Below, one piece after another: positions 27,911 to 38,343 of a stretch of DNA of 64,000 nt. Each line of letters opens with the position of its first letter. Position 1 is the stretch's first letter. The stretch is taken from the NCBI GenBank assembly GCA_019084025.1, contig JAHRBI010000006.1, positions 248,001 to 312,000 of the forward strand, written 5' to 3'. The position numbers and the translations under genes were made by a program. The notes beneath the pieces are model-generated. The model was not told the DNA's origin, searched no databases, and saw only the letters and a list, made by a program, of their open reading frames with translations. The stretch is from Burkholderiaceae bacterium DAT-1. GTDB taxonomy: Bacteria > Pseudomonadota > Gammaproteobacteria > Burkholderiales > Chitinimonadaceae.

Positions 27911-29236
27911 ATGAGTCTCATGGAATCGCTTGCTCTTGCTCCCGCCCGCTCTGCTTCAGGCACTATTCGCCTGCCCGGCTCAAAAAGTATTTCCAATCGC
28001 ACCCTTTTACTGGCTGCACTAGCCTCTGGTGTCACCGAGGTTCGCGGCTTGCTCGATTCGGATGATACGCAGCGCATGCTGGAAGCACTGACCGCACTGG
28101 GCGTGCAATGGGAAAAACTGGGCGAGGGCGATGACTATCGCGTGCATGGCTGCAACGGCAAGTTTCCGGCGCACGATGCCAAGCTGTTTCTCGGCAATGC
28201 AGGCACCGCATTCCGGCCGCTGACTGCTGCACTGGCGTTGATGCAAGGACAGTACGAATTAAGCGGCGTGCCGCGCATGCACGAGCGTCCGATCGGCGAT
28301 CTGGTCGACGCACTGCGCGAACTGGGCGCACACGTGGATTTTCTGGGCAACGAGGGCTTCCCTCCCTTGCGTATCAGCCCCTTCCAGCAACCGGATGACA
28401 CCTCGCCCGGTCTGCGCACCAAGGTGAATGGCAATGTTTCCAGCCAATTTCTGACCGCACTATTGATGGCGCTGCCACTGACCGGCGTGGATGCGCGCAT
28501 CGAAGTCGTAGGCGAGCTGATCTCCAAGCCCTATATCGAAATTACCCTGAACCTGATGCGTCGATTTGGCGTGCATGTAGAACGCCGTGGATGGAAAGAA
28601 TTTATCCTGCCTGCGCAGCAACGCTATCGCAGCCCTGACCTCATTCATGTTGAAGGCGATGCCAGCTCGGCATCGTACTTCCTGGCTGCAGGTGCCATTG
28701 GCGGCGGACCGGTGAGGGTGGAGGGCGTGGGGCGCGATAGTATTCAGGGCGATGTGCGTTTTGCCGAAACACTGGCGCAGATGGGTGCGCTGGTAAGCAT
28801 CGGCGAAGGCTACATCGATGCGAGTGGCCCGAAGGTCGCCGAAGGTAGCAAGTTGCGCGCACTGGATATTGACCTCAATCACATCCCCGACGCTGCAATG
28901 ACGATTGCCGTTCTGGCACTCTTTGCCGACGGCACCACCACCATTCGTAACGTGGCCAGCTGGCGCGTTAAGGAAACCGACCGTCTCACCGCCATGGCTA
29001 CTGAACTACGCAAAGTTGGCGCCATTGTAGAGGAAGGTGCGGACTATATTCGCATCACCCCGCCCGCAGAGCTCACACCCAATGCGGTGATCGACACCTA
29101 TGACGACCACCGTATGGCAATGTGCTTCTCGCTTGTAGCAGTGGGCGGTACGCACATCGTGATCAACGATCCCAAGTGTGTGGGAAAGACCTTTCCCGAG
29201 TATTTTTCAGCACTCGAAACCGTCACAAAGCGCTAA
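27911..29236 (+). CDS. aroA: 3-phosphoshikimate 1-carboxyvinyltransferase (EPSP synthase)
   Basis: Sixth step of the shikimate pathway. 441 residues, with the shikimate-phosphate and PEP motifs [10 protein letters not shown] near the N-terminus, [17 protein letters not shown] and [17 protein letters not shown]. The pattern GNAGTAxRP is class I. The first ATG (27911) and ATG 27920 are both possible; neither has a clear ribosome site. No partner genes of aromatic synthesis are adjacent. A hairpin lies after the stop. Confidence 0.97.
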   Translation: MSLMESLALAPARSASGTIRLPGSKSISNRTLLLAALASGVTEVRGLLDSDDTQRMLEALTALGVQWEKLGEGDDYRVHGCNGKFPAHDAKLFLGNAGTAFRPLTAALALMQGQYELSGVPRMHERPIGDLVDALRELGAHVDFLGNEGFPPLRISPFQQPDDTSPGLRTKVNGNVSSQFLTALLMALPLTGVDARIEVVGELISKPYIEITLNLMRRFGVHVERRGWKEFILPAQQRYRSPDLIHVEGDASSASYFLAAGAIGGGPVRVEGVGRDSIQGDVRFAETLAQMGALVSIGEGYIDASGPKVAEGSKLRALDIDLNHIPDAAMTIAVLALFADGTTTIRNVASWRVKETDRLTAMATELRKVGAIVEEGADYIRITPPAELTPNAVIDTYDDHRMAMCFSLVAVGGTHIVINDPKCVGKTFPEYFSALETVTKR

Positions 29237-29242
29237 GCAGTG

Positions 29243-29262
29243 GCGGGATCGGGCGATCCCGC
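29243..29262. terminator. Hairpin shared by aroA and the quinone oxidoreductase
   Basis: Perfect 9-bp stem GCGGGATCG / CGATCCCGC with a GG loop, between two converging genes and without a strong T run. Confidence 0.45.
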
Positions 29263-29267
29263 ACTTG

Positions 29268-30254
29268 CTACATGACCAGCACCACTTTCCCCAGATTGCG
29301 GTTGGCCTCGACATAGTCATGTGCATCGGCAACCGCCTGCACGGGATAAGTCGAATCGATTGTCATCTTGAGCTGACCCGCTTGCAGCGCAGGTATGATC
29401 GTATCGCGCAGTGCCTGAGTCAGACGCGCCTTCACCGCCAGTGGCTGGCTGCGCAACGTCGAGCCGCGTAAAGTCACCCGCTTCATGAGCAGCAGTCCGA
29501 TATCCAGCATTGCCTGACGGCCAGACATGCCGCCAATGATGACAATCCGCCCATCCTGTTTGGCGCAGGCGACATTACCCGCCAGATAGTCCGCGCCAAC
29601 ACAGTCGAGAATGAAATCTGCGCCGCCCTGTGCTTTTATCTGCTGATGAAAATCCGGTTCGGACTTGTAATTGAAGACCGAGGACGCGCCCATATTGCGG
29701 CACCAGTCTGCCTTTTCATCGCTACCGACCGTGGCAATCGCATGCGCACCCAGTAAGCCTGCTAGCTGAATTGCTGCCGTACCGACGCCACTGGCTCCGG
29801 CATGAATCAAGGCTGTCTCGCCAGCCTTAAGCTGACCAATCTCGACCAGATTGAACCAGGCTGTCATCCAGGCTTCCGGCAGGCTGGCCGCTTCCACCCA
29901 GCTCCAGGCGTCCAGCTTGGCAAGTGCGAGGTCTTCATCCAGCAAGGCATATTCGGCATACGCGCCGCCCGCCACCAGCCCCAACACCGCATCGCCCGCC
30001 TTAAACCGCGTACATCCCGAGCCGACCGCGGCCACCTCACCTGCCACTTCCAAGCCCAGCGTCAATGGCGCACCGGGTGGTGGCGGGTATTTACCTTCAC
30101 GCTGGACGATATCGGCACGGTTCACCCCTGCAGCCCGCACGCGCACCAGTAACTGCCGTTCGCCCGGTACAGGCATGGGTACAGCCGCCCAGACGAGGGT
30201 ATCACTGCCGCCGGGCGCGGATTGCGTAATGGACTGCATCATTTCGTCGATCAT
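29268..30254 (-). CDS. NAD(P)H-quinone oxidoreductase, PIG3/QOR type
   Basis: Zinc-free medium-chain reductase of 328 residues. The N-terminal GroES-like fold (VRVRAAGVNRADIVQREGKYPPPPGAP, GLEVAGEV) and the Rossmann fold (HAGASGVGTAAIQLA, AIATVGSDEKADWCRNMGA) are as in the PIG3 family, which reduces quinones with NADPH. The start ATG at 30252-30254 overlaps the zapE stop by four bases (ATGA), implying translational coupling; ATG codons four and five positions later are alternatives. Why a quinone reductase should be coupled to zapE is not clear. Confidence 0.92.
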   Translation of the reverse strand: MIDEMMQSITQSAPGGSDTLVWAAVPMPVPGERQLLVRVRAAGVNRADIVQREGKYPPPPGAPLTLGLEVAGEVAAVGSGCTRFKAGDAVLGLVAGGAYAEYALLDEDLALAKLDAWSWVEAASLPEAWMTAWFNLVEIGQLKAGETALIHAGASGVGTAAIQLAGLLGAHAIATVGSDEKADWCRNMGASSVFNYKSEPDFHQQIKAQGGADFILDCVGADYLAGNVACAKQDGRIVIIGGMSGRQAMLDIGLLLMKRVTLRGSTLRSQPLAVKARLTQALRDTIIPALQAGQLKMTIDSTYPVQAVADAHDYVEANRNLGKVVLVM

Positions 30255-31411
30255 GTCATGGCTACCATCAGGCTTGCATCGTCTGGCTTGCCGATTTCGT
30301 GCGGCAAGGCGAGATAATCGTGTGATCGCATCTCGGTCAGACGACTGGCTGTGCGGAAAAATTCGTTGGCAAACATGCCTTCGGTGTAAATGGTTTCTGC
30401 CTCTGTATCTGCCGAGATCACCAGCTTCACGCGATAGTCGTAAAACACATCTACTAGCCAGGTCAGACGGCGGGCTTCTGAGCTCTGTTTGGCTTCCAGC
30501 TTGGGAATATTGGAAACAATCACCGTATGGAATTGCCGTGCCAGCCACAGGTAATCTGTTTGCGAGCGCGGGCCACCACACAGCTCCTTGAAATCAAACC
30601 AGATAATGCCCGCCGAATGTCGTCGTGCTTTAACCGGGCGCGACTCGATCACCAGATCTGTGTCCAGATCTCCGCCGGAAGCCAGTGCGGTAAACAATTT
30701 GCCCAGCTCGATATCGGTTTGTGTATCAACCGGCGAAAAATAGATCCGGGCCTGCTCCAGCGTGCGCATACGGTAGTCGTTACCGCCATCCACATTCACA
30801 ACATCAACGTGGCGCTTGATCAGATCGATGGCTGGCAGAAAATTCTGGCGCTGCAGTCCATTCGGATAGAGCTCATCTGGCGCGTAGTTCGACGTTGCCA
30901 CCAGCACCACGCCCAGATCGAACAAATGCGTAAACAGTCGCCCCAGAATCATGGCATCGGCGATATCGGACACATGGAACTCATCAAAACACAAAACGCG
31001 TGTGTCCCTGGCGATATCTGCTGCTACTTTTGCCAGTGGATCGGCTTCATTTTTTAGTTTTCGAAGTCCATCGTGCACCTCGTGCATGAAATGGTGAAAG
31101 TGCAGGCGTCGCTTGCGACTGTAAGGCAGGCAGGCAAAAAAGCCGTCCATCAGGAAGCTCTTGCCGCGCCCCACCCCACCCCAGAAGTACAAGCCCTTGG
31201 GCAGGTCTGGTGTAGGTAGCAAACTACGCCCAAACCAGCGATTACGCTTGCGTTTGAACTCGACCAGATCGTCAAACAGGCGCTGCAGATGGCGAATGGC
31301 GTTCTCTTGAGCGGCATCATGCTGAAAGCCTTCCAGCTTGATCGCTTCTGCATACCATTCGGATGGTGGCATCCCCGCGACAATGTGGGCAGTAAATACG
31401 TGTTGAGACAT
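30251..31411 (-). CDS. zapE: Cell division protein ZapE (AFG1-family ATPase)
   Basis: 386 residues. Walker A GGVGRGKS at 78-85, Walker B LCFDEFHV, and the family blocks FHHFMHEVHDGLRKL, LFDLGVVLVATSNYAPDELYPNGLQRQNFLPAI and LTWLVDVFYD. ZapE acts at the Z-ring and is related to the mitochondrial AFG1/LACE1 ATPase. Transcribed divergently from phbB with about 170 bp between them. Confidence 0.96.
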   Translation of the reverse strand: MSQHVFTAHIVAGMPPSEWYAEAIKLEGFQHDAAQENAIRHLQRLFDDLVEFKRKRNRWFGRSLLPTPDLPKGLYFWGGVGRGKSFLMDGFFACLPYSRKRRLHFHHFMHEVHDGLRKLKNEADPLAKVAADIARDTRVLCFDEFHVSDIADAMILGRLFTHLFDLGVVLVATSNYAPDELYPNGLQRQNFLPAIDLIKRHVDVVNVDGGNDYRMRTLEQARIYFSPVDTQTDIELGKLFTALASGGDLDTDLVIESRPVKARRHSAGIIWFDFKELCGGPRSQTDYLWLARQFHTVIVSNIPKLEAKQSSEARRLTWLVDVFYDYRVKLVISADTEAETIYTEGMFANEFFRTASRLTEMRSHDYLALPHEIGKPDDASLMVAMT

Positions 31412-31469
31412 CGGTTCAGCCAGCGCAAAAAAATTTATTGACGTAGATTATAGCTAAAGCATTTGTAAC

Positions 31470-31498
31470 ATGACGAACACATACTACTCGGATATAGT
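31470..31498 (+). promoter_or_regulatory. Predicted promoter of phbB
   Basis: ATGACG (31470-31475), a 17-base spacer and TATAGT (31493-31498), about 85 bp before the phbB start. The -10 box differs from consensus at one base. Pattern only. Confidence 0.35.
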
Positions 31499-31581
31499 CT
31501 GTGTCTATGGTTACAGCGACATGACCGAACTGCAGCACCCTGTGTAGGCAACGTACTTCGAAAAAATGAGGAGAATGAAGC

Positions 31582-32316
31582 ATGACCAGAATTGCACTTG
31601 TAACCGGTGGTATGGGCGGCATTGGAACAGCCATTTGCCAGCGTCTCGCCAAAGATGGTTATACGGTGCTGACCACTTTCAGCCGTCCGGGACGTGAAGA
31701 CAAGTGGCTTGCAGATCAGCGCGAACTAGGCTTTGAGTTCCGCGCATTCCAGTGCGATGTTGCCGACTTCGATTCCTGCCAGGCGCTGGCAGCAAAAATC
31801 GTAGCTGAAGTTGGCCATGTAGACATCCTGGTGAACAACGCCGGCATCACCAAAGACACCACCTTCCGCAAGATGACCAAGGTCGACTGGGATGTCGTGA
31901 TGCGGACCGATCTGGATTCCGTGTTCAATGTTACCAAGCCCTTTGTAGACAATATGCTTGAGCGCGGTTTTGGCCGCATCATCAATATTTCCTCGATCAA
32001 CGGCCAGAAAGGCCAGTTTGGCCAGACCAACTACTCGGCAGCCAAGGCTGGTATGCATGGTTTCACCAAGGCGCTGGCACAGGAAGTGGCGCGCAAGGGC
32101 GTGACGGTGAACACCGTGAGTCCGGGCTACATCGGCACCGATATGGTCATGGCAGTGAAGGAAGAAGTCCGTAACGCCATCATCTCCGGTATTCCGGTGG
32201 GTCGACTGGGCGAACCGGGCGAAGTCGCCGATCTGGTAGCGTTCCTGGCTGGCGAGCACGCGGGCTTTATTACTGGCTCCAATATCGCCATCAATGGCGG
32301 TCAGCACATGTTCTAA
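31582..32316 (+). CDS. phbB: Acetoacetyl-CoA reductase
   Basis: NADPH-dependent short-chain dehydrogenase that makes (R)-3-hydroxybutyryl-CoA for polyhydroxybutyrate. 244 residues; N-terminal VTGGMGGIGTAIC, NNAG, catalytic Ser in INISSINGQKGQFGQ and YxxxK in YSAAKAG. The block NGQKGQFGQTNYSAAKAGMHGFTKALAQE is diagnostic for PhaB/PhbB over FabG. A ribosome site GAGGAG precedes the ATG. The synthase (phaC) and thiolase (phaA) genes are not adjacent. A strong terminator follows. Confidence 0.96.
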   Translation: MTRIALVTGGMGGIGTAICQRLAKDGYTVLTTFSRPGREDKWLADQRELGFEFRAFQCDVADFDSCQALAAKIVAEVGHVDILVNNAGITKDTTFRKMTKVDWDVVMRTDLDSVFNVTKPFVDNMLERGFGRIINISSINGQKGQFGQTNYSAAKAGMHGFTKALAQEVARKGVTVNTVSPGYIGTDMVMAVKEEVRNAIISGIPVGRLGEPGEVADLVAFLAGEHAGFITGSNIAINGGQHMF

Positions 32317-32335
32317 TATGCCTGTGCGTCAATAA

Positions 32336-32363
32336 AAAACGGGGCAGATTGCCCCGTTTTTTT
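32336..32363 (+). terminator. Rho-independent terminator after phbB
   Basis: 11-bp stem AAAACGGGGCA / TGCCCCGTTTT with GAT loop, followed by TTT. Also works for the convergent DUF1501 gene. Confidence 0.88.
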
Positions 32364-32381
32364 CTGGTCATTCGGATCACC

Positions 32382-33713
32382 CTAGCCCATGAACGCGGGT
32401 CGTGCCCCCGGAAATGCCGCCAGATTCGGGAAAATACCGGTCATGCCCGCTTCCGGCACGCCAAACCAGCCGGCCAATGTTGCGCCATACTGATCAACCG
32501 AGGTTGTTGGAATCCAGCGCCCTTCGTCACTGGTATCATCCGGGCCGCCTAGTGTGTGGTTCGGGAAGGTGCCATACGTCCCGCCCTTCACTGCGCCACC
32601 CACCACCAAATGGTGGCTACCCCAGCCATGATCGGAACCTCCACTGCTATTGGGTTTTAGCGTCCGGGCGAAGTCGGACATGGTAAATGTCGTGACCTGA
32701 TTGCCAACACCTAGCTGATTCATGGCATCGTAGAATGCTTTGAGTGACGCCCCCACATCCTTGTACAACTGGCTTTGGGTGTTGAGTTGATTGGTGTGCG
32801 TATCAAACCCGCCAAGGCTCACGAAAAATACCTGGCGTCCACCGCCCAGCTGACTACGCGCATTAATGAGTCTAGCCACCTGCCAGAGCTGCTTACCCAG
32901 CGTGCCGGTCAGTCCACTGAACAAGGCATCTACCGGCGTTGTAGCAGTTACAACCGGATTGATCAGATCGCCTGCCGCCATTGCCGACTTGAGGGTAGTG
33001 GCCGCTGCCCGACCCTGACTATTACCCGCATCCAGCGCCAGCATCCTGCTCAGTGATTGATAGAGTGGGTTGGTGGAGGGGGTGCTGCCGAATCCACTCA
33101 TCCCCAACCCGCCGGATGCACTGATAACAAGTCCGGTCGTGCTTTTGCCTGTAACGAATAATTCGCTTCCGCTGATCGACAAAGCCGGCGGCACCACACC
33201 GCCATTGTTATACAGATCGGCCAGTCGGCCACCCCAGCCTGTTGTCCCTTGTCCTGCGCTGATCGAGGATTGCCATTGTGATTGCTGATCCGAATGGGAG
33301 TACAGATTCGCCGGCAAAATAGCACCAGCGGCCTTGTATTGTGCCTGCGTTGTCGGCTTCATGAGCGTGCCGACATTGAACTGCACCGCCAGTTTGCCTT
33401 GCTGCCAAATATTCGCCAGATCAGCCAGATCGGGATGCAGTCCAAAATTGCTGCCCGCGAGCGGTGCCAGTGTATTCTGCGCCAGCGCCAGCCCCTGTCT
33501 TGCCTTCTGGTAGGCTGCGTATCCATTGGCATCAGTCGGAATCACCATATTATTGGCGTCATTACCGCCAAACAGAAACACACATACCAGAGCGCGGTAG
33601 TCACCCGCTCCCGATGTGGTTGTACCTGCTGCCATGGCATTCAACCAGCTGAGTTGCGACAGCGCAGCCGTTGCAGCAGCACCCTTCAGAAAATGTCTGC
33701 GTGAAACACTCAT
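32382..33713 (-). CDS. DUF1501 protein with twin-arginine signal
   Basis: 443 residues. The N-terminus [26 protein letters not shown] is a Tat signal, so the protein is exported folded. The mature part has DUF1501 features: [62 protein letters not shown] and [15 protein letters not shown]. The fold belongs to the alkaline phosphatase-like group; the substrate is unknown. Start at 33713 is supported by GAGGAG 7 bases ahead. It is 10 bp downstream of the DUF1800 gene; the two domains nearly always occur as a pair. Confidence 0.92.
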   Translation of the reverse strand: MSVSRRHFLKGAAATAALSQLSWLNAMAAGTTTSGAGDYRALVCVFLFGGNDANNMVIPTDANGYAAYQKARQGLALAQNTLAPLAGSNFGLHPDLADLANIWQQGKLAVQFNVGTLMKPTTQAQYKAAGAILPANLYSHSDQQSQWQSSISAGQGTTGWGGRLADLYNNGGVVPPALSISGSELFVTGKSTTGLVISASGGLGMSGFGSTPSTNPLYQSLSRMLALDAGNSQGRAAATTLKSAMAAGDLINPVVTATTPVDALFSGLTGTLGKQLWQVARLINARSQLGGGRQVFFVSLGGFDTHTNQLNTQSQLYKDVGASLKAFYDAMNQLGVGNQVTTFTMSDFARTLKPNSSGGSDHGWGSHHLVVGGAVKGGTYGTFPNHTLGGPDDTSDEGRWIPTTSVDQYGATLAGWFGVPEAGMTGIFPNLAAFPGARPAFMG

Positions 33714-33723
33714 GGGTGGCTCC

Positions 33724-35349
33724 TCAGCGTTGAATCTGGAATTGCGGGGACATCGCGGCAAGATAGAGCGCACTGCGAACCCGATTAAAACTATCCGATG
33801 CCTTCACCCCGTTCACCGCATTCAAAATCAGCGTACGCAGATCAGCCGACATCGTTCCATGAAACAGCGTTGCATCAATCTTGTCGACCAGTGCCGTGGG
33901 TGTGGCAGCCAGTGGCAACCACGTGGCGTAATCGATCTTGGTGCCAATGGAATCCGGCACACTGGCATCGGCTGCGATCCCGTTCTTATTCAAGATGCCT
34001 ATGGTGAAGTTGCTACGCGCCACAGAAGAAGAAGCGTTGTAGATTGCAAAAGGTGGGCCTTGCAACGACTTGTTCCCGGGCAGCAGATAATCCGGCGGAT
34101 AGAAACTGAATACCGTCGGCGAATTGAAGATGTCCTGCAGCATGACAGCAGCCTGTCCACGCAGATACACACCGTCAGATGTTCCGCCCAATGCACGCAT
34201 CAGCGCAAGCTGGTAAAGCACTGGCTCACGCAGGCGGCCATACTCGGCGACTAATGTGGGCTGATTACGCGCTTCCGGATCAGTGAGAATAGTGCTAATC
34301 ACTGCCTTCAGGTCACCGCGTACACCATTGCCGTTATTGTTGAACACGGCCGTGACACGTGCCACATAAGCCGGAGACGGGTTACTGGTAACCAAGTGCT
34401 GAATAAGCTGACGGCCAATAAATGGCCCTGCATTCGGGTGGCGTGAAATGGCAGCGATCACACCCTCGACATCGTTCGCTGCCGCTTGCCCTGCAGGAAT
34501 AACCGTATCGCTAACAATCGTTTTGCGTGTGACATCGTGATGTGATTCGATCGCCACCATCTGTCCGAGGTAATAGGCAGGGTCGGTCCATTTAGGCGCA
34601 GCGCCGGGACGAGCCGGAAAGGTCCAGCCAGTCAGGGCATTCGCGGTTTCTTCAATCTGCTCCTGAGTGTACGAGGCCAGCGGATTGCCCGCGCTATCCT
34701 TTTTAATGCTGCCATCGGCATTAAGTTGCACCAGTCCCAGACTAAAGAGCTGCATCAGCTCCCGCGCATAGTTTTCGTTGGCAGCCGTGCCTTTGGCGGG
34801 ATTGGCTTTATCATTGTTCACCATGTCCAGATAACGGCCCATAGCGGGACTCAGCGAAACATCCTTGAGCAAGGTCGAAAAATTGCCAAATGCATCATTC
34901 AGCAGAATTTGCTGATAGGCAGCCATGGCATACGGCTGATTAATGCGTACGCCAGACGTCACCATAATCTGACTCAGTGCCAGGGCCACACGCTGACGCA
35001 ACTGGTCGGGACCAGTTAGGGCATTCATAAAGAAGCGGCGCTGCAGATGATAGAGCGTGTAGTGATCGCGATGACAGGTTGGTGGCGCCGTATCCTTGGG
35101 GCAGCCGACCGAGCTGCTCGGATCCATATAGCTGAATCCGGCGTAACCGGTAGCAGGCGTGGCGAATTGCTGGTCGAGCCAGCCGCCCACACCCAGGCGC
35201 TGTACGTCAGCCACCGATTGCGTCGTCGGGCCAAAACTGGCTTGTTCCAGAAAACGTGATGCTTCCTGAGAGGTAAGCGTGGCACACGCCGCAGGCAAGG
35301 CACATGCGATAGCAGCGATTGCACTCACCCATTTTCTCTTTGCTGACAT
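33724..35349 (-). CDS. DUF1800 exported protein
   Basis: 541 residues starting at [23 protein letters not shown], a Sec signal peptide. Family blocks: [89 protein letters not shown] and [15 protein letters not shown]. The function of DUF1800 is unknown. Start chosen by GGGAG 7 bases upstream. First gene of the DUF1800-DUF1501 pair. Confidence 0.92.
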   Translation of the reverse strand: MSAKRKWVSAIAAIACALPAACATLTSQEASRFLEQASFGPTTQSVADVQRLGVGGWLDQQFATPATGYAGFSYMDPSSSVGCPKDTAPPTCHRDHYTLYHLQRRFFMNALTGPDQLRQRVALALSQIMVTSGVRINQPYAMAAYQQILLNDAFGNFSTLLKDVSLSPAMGRYLDMVNNDKANPAKGTAANENYARELMQLFSLGLVQLNADGSIKKDSAGNPLASYTQEQIEETANALTGWTFPARPGAAPKWTDPAYYLGQMVAIESHHDVTRKTIVSDTVIPAGQAAANDVEGVIAAISRHPNAGPFIGRQLIQHLVTSNPSPAYVARVTAVFNNNGNGVRGDLKAVISTILTDPEARNQPTLVAEYGRLREPVLYQLALMRALGGTSDGVYLRGQAAVMLQDIFNSPTVFSFYPPDYLLPGNKSLQGPPFAIYNASSSVARSNFTIGILNKNGIAADASVPDSIGTKIDYATWLPLAATPTALVDKIDATLFHGTMSADLRTLILNAVNGVKASDSFNRVRSALYLAAMSPQFQIQR

Positions 35350-35494
35350 CTTTGCACTCCCGTACCGGACAGAGTTATGCACGTAGCATACTCAGTCCAA
35401 TTCAGAAGTCCAGCCCATGACAGAGGAATTTACAGATAGGACAATTGGCTCACAATATCGATAACACTAATACAAGCCAATGATTTATTAGACA

Positions 35495-35539
35495 GAGTCG
35501 GCAAGTGGCTCAAAATCATATTTGCTCACTTGCCGATTC
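35495..35539 (-). terminator. Hairpin after pmbA
   Basis: Long stem of about 13 bp (core CGGCAAGTG / CACTTGCCG at 35499-35507 and 35527-35535, one G-T pair beyond it), about 30 bp after the pmbA stop. No clear T run. Confidence 0.5.
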
Positions 35540-35569
35540 TTCCGATGAATGGCGCTCCGGCTGCGGCGT

Positions 35570-36925
35570 TTACAAGCCAGCCACGCGCATCCGTTCGATC
35601 AACACCGACCCGAGCCGTTTCGCGCCGCGAATTTCCACATCACTGCCAATCGCCACAATCTGCCGGAACATATCCTTCAGATTGCCCGCAATGGTAATTT
35701 CCTCGACCGGGTACATGATCTGGCCATTTTCTACCCAGTAACCCGCCGCACCGCGTGAGTAGTCACCTGTCACCGAGTTCACGCCCTGCCCCAGCATTTC
35801 AGTGACCAGTAATCCGGTACCCAGCCGTTTCAGCATATCGGTGAAATCACCTGCGGTAGAATGAAGAATCAGATTATGCGTGCCACCAGCATTACCGGTG
35901 GATTGCATCCCCAGCTTGCGTGCCGAATACGATCCAAGGATATAGCCCTGAACCACACCATCGACAAGCAGATCTCGCGCCTGCGTCGCTACGCCTTCTG
36001 CATCGAAATTGCCGCTACCAAAGGCACGCGGAATAAACGGATCCTCGCTCAGGCGCACAATGGGTGAAAACACTTGTTTGCCAAGGCTATCTGCCAGAAA
36101 GGTCGCACCGCGATACAACGCGCCGCCAGAAATGGCTGACACGAAATGGCCAAGCAGCCCGGCAGCCATCGCTGGTTCAAACAAGACTGGATACTCACCC
36201 GTTGGAATCCGTCGCGCTCCGAGACGCGACAGTGCGCGCTCCCCCGCTTTGCGTCCCACAGCCTCTGGCGTATCGAGATCATCCGGACACCGCTGGCTGG
36301 AATGCCAGTAGTCGCGCTGCATGGCCTCCCCTTCCTGTGCGATCACCGTACAGGACAGATAGTGGCGGCTGGATTGCTGGTAACCCATAAAACCGAGCGA
36401 ATTGGCGAATACCGAGTGTGAGGTATGGCTGGCGACATTGGCACCTTCGGAGTTACTGATACGCGGATCCACGCCACGCGCCGCCGCCTCGCAGTCCAGC
36501 GCCATGGTGATGGCGCTTTCGACATCAATTGACCAGGGGTGATAAAGATCCAGTTCGCGAAACGTGGTGGCCAGACGATCAGCATCTGGCAAACCTGCAC
36601 ACGGGTCAGCAGCGGTATGGCGGGCAATGGCGACCGCAGCTGCCGCAGTTTGCGCAATGGCGGCCGGTGAAAAATCCGAGCTGCTGGCATGTCCCTTCGC
36701 CTGACCTACATAGGCAGTAATCGAGATAGCCTTGTCGCGATTGTATTCAATGGTTTCAACTTCGCCCAGGCGCACCGCTACGCTCTGCCCCACACCCTCA
36801 GTGATATCGACATCGCAGGCAGTCGCACCTAATTGTTTTGCCTCATTCAGCGCATCGCTTACCAGCTGCTGTAACTGTGCCTGCGCCATAGAAAACCCGG
36901 TATTGCCTCGATGTTTGTCGTTCAT
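35570..36925 (-). CDS. pmbA: Metalloprotease PmbA (TldE)
   Basis: 451 residues, same as E. coli PmbA (450). PmbA/TldE partners with TldD in a protease that matures microcin B17 and degrades CcdA in E. coli. Family blocks: GATACDVDITEGVGQSVAVR, FDAEGVATQARDLLVDGVVQGYILGSYSARKLGMQSTGNAGG and VTEMLGQGVNSVTGDYSRGAAGYWVENG. The start is supported by GAGGAAG ahead of the ATG at 36925. TldD is not in the window. It faces darP, the same divergent arrangement as in E. coli (yjgA/pmbA). Confidence 0.96.
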   Translation of the reverse strand: MNDKHRGNTGFSMAQAQLQQLVSDALNEAKQLGATACDVDITEGVGQSVAVRLGEVETIEYNRDKAISITAYVGQAKGHASSSDFSPAAIAQTAAAAVAIARHTAADPCAGLPDADRLATTFRELDLYHPWSIDVESAITMALDCEAAARGVDPRISNSEGANVASHTSHSVFANSLGFMGYQQSSRHYLSCTVIAQEGEAMQRDYWHSSQRCPDDLDTPEAVGRKAGERALSRLGARRIPTGEYPVLFEPAMAAGLLGHFVSAISGGALYRGATFLADSLGKQVFSPIVRLSEDPFIPRAFGSGNFDAEGVATQARDLLVDGVVQGYILGSYSARKLGMQSTGNAGGTHNLILHSTAGDFTDMLKRLGTGLLVTEMLGQGVNSVTGDYSRGAAGYWVENGQIMYPVEEITIAGNLKDMFRQIVAIGSDVEIRGAKRLGSVLIERMRVAGL

Positions 36926-37036
36926 ATTTATTCTTCCTCTCGAAGACCCTCCGGCGACTAATCCGGCGAGTCGGGTCATGATCCGGTATCATACAGCCCA
37001 TATGACAATTCACGATGATTCAATTCACTGATCAGT

Positions 37037-37630
37037 ATGGCTCGCCAAAACGCATCCGACCACGAAGAATATTACGACGACGACGAAATTGAGTTCGTCA
37101 GCAAATCCCAGATGAAGCGCGAAATGGACGCACTTCAGGATCTGGGCGAACAACTTATCGCATTGGGTAAGGATCAGCTCAAGAAGCTCGATCTGCCTGA
37201 AGCTTTGGTCACGGCCATCGCCGAAGCCAAGCGGCTGACTGCCAATGGCGCCATCCGCCGCCAGAAGCAGTACATCGGCAAGCTGATGCGCAGCATCGAT
37301 CCCGAGCCAATCCAGGCCTATCTCGCCGCGCTTCGGGGTGACAACGACCAGCAAACGGCCTGGTTACACATGCTGGAACGCACCCGTGACGAACTGGTCG
37401 CAAGCGACGCCGCTGTTGCAAAACTGATCAATGATCATCCAGATCTTGATATTCAGGCGCTGCGCACCATGGTTCGCAATGCGCGCACAGAAAAAGCTGC
37501 GGGCAAGCCGCCCAAGCACTTTCGCTCGCTCTTCCAGTTGCTGAAGGAGCTATTCCCGGCGCCCTCTCTCTTGCCTGCCAAGGCAACGGACGACGAGGAC
37601 GATGATGATGACGAGGATGATGACGAATGA
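37037..37630 (+). CDS. darP: Ribosome biogenesis factor DarP (YjgA, DUF615)
   Basis: 197 residues. DarP binds late 50S precursors. Recognised by EFVSKSQMKREMDALQDLGEQLIALGKDQL, RRQKQYIGKLMR and the C-terminal KAAGKPPKHFRSLFQLLKEL. The tail has an unbroken acidic run (DDEDDDDDEDDDE). Overlaps the mog start by four bases (ATGA), so the two are translationally coupled. Confidence 0.95.
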   Translation: MARQNASDHEEYYDDDEIEFVSKSQMKREMDALQDLGEQLIALGKDQLKKLDLPEALVTAIAEAKRLTANGAIRRQKQYIGKLMRSIDPEPIQAYLAALRGDNDQQTAWLHMLERTRDELVASDAAVAKLINDHPDLDIQALRTMVRNARTEKAAGKPPKHFRSLFQLLKELFPAPSLLPAKATDDEDDDDDEDDDE

Positions 37631-38208
37631 TCCGCATCGGACTCGTCTCCATTAGCGATCGGGCCAGTTCGGGCGTGTATGAAGATAAAGGCATTCCGGC
37701 GCTCAGCGACTGGTTAGGCCGTGCGCTGTCCACGCCTTTCGAGCTGCATACCCGACTGATTGCCGATGAACAGCCCATCATCGAAGCCACGCTGTGCGAG
37801 CTGGTCGATGATGTCGGATGCAGTCTGGTGCTGACAACCGGTGGAACTGGCCCTGCTATTCGCGATGTCACACCGGAAGCCACGCTGGCGGTGGCGGATC
37901 GCGAAATGCCGGGGTTTGGCGAACAGATGCGCCAGATCAGCTTGAACTTTGTGCCAACCGCTATTCTGTCGCGTCAGGTTGGCGTCATTCGCAAGCAAGC
38001 ACTCATCCTCAATCTGCCGGGTCAGCCCAAGTCGATCAAGGAAACGCTGGAAGGTCTGCGCAATGAAGATGGCAGTACGCGCGTACATGGCATTTTTGCC
38101 GCGGTACCCTATTGCCTCGATCTGATTGGCGCACCCTGGATGGATACCCACCCGGAAGTCGTCTCAGCGTTCCGCCCCAAGAGCGCACAAAAGCCCGTTC
38201 CCGCCTGA
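37627..38208 (+). CDS. mog: Molybdopterin adenylyltransferase
   Basis: 193 residues, MoCF_biosynth fold. Adenylates molybdopterin before molybdenum insertion. Motifs: IGLVSISDRASSGVYEDKG, LVLTTGGTGPAIRDVTPEAT and LILNLPGQPKSIKETLEGL. Its ATG overlaps the darP stop. The long stem at 38217-38246 follows. The MOSC protein at 3683-4477 is a possible user of the cofactor. Confidence 0.95.
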   Translation: MIRIGLVSISDRASSGVYEDKGIPALSDWLGRALSTPFELHTRLIADEQPIIEATLCELVDDVGCSLVLTTGGTGPAIRDVTPEATLAVADREMPGFGEQMRQISLNFVPTAILSRQVGVIRKQALILNLPGQPKSIKETLEGLRNEDGSTRVHGIFAAVPYCLDLIGAPWMDTHPEVVSAFRPKSAQKPVPA

Positions 38209-38216
38209 AGCATCCC

Positions 38217-38246
38217 AGTGGTGATTCACAAGACTGAATCACCACT
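38217..38246 (+). terminator. Long hairpin after mog
   Basis: Perfect 12-bp stem AGTGGTGATTCA / TGAATCACCACT with a 6-base loop, 9 bp past the stop. The T run is missing, so it could be an mRNA-end stabiliser or a weak terminator. Confidence 0.55.
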
Positions 38247-38343
38247 CATCCAGCCTGACGCCAGCTTATCGCATGGCGTGTGCCTTTTATATTGTTTCCG
38301 CTACACTCCCAGACCATTGCACACCCATCAGGAGGAGACCTGA

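Noticed and set aside
28190-28230. Phe instead of Met in the aroA motif GNAGTAxRP
   Set aside because: Considered as a resistance-type change, but Gly, Thr and Pro of the site are intact and Phe at this position is, as I recall, common in related betaproteobacteria.
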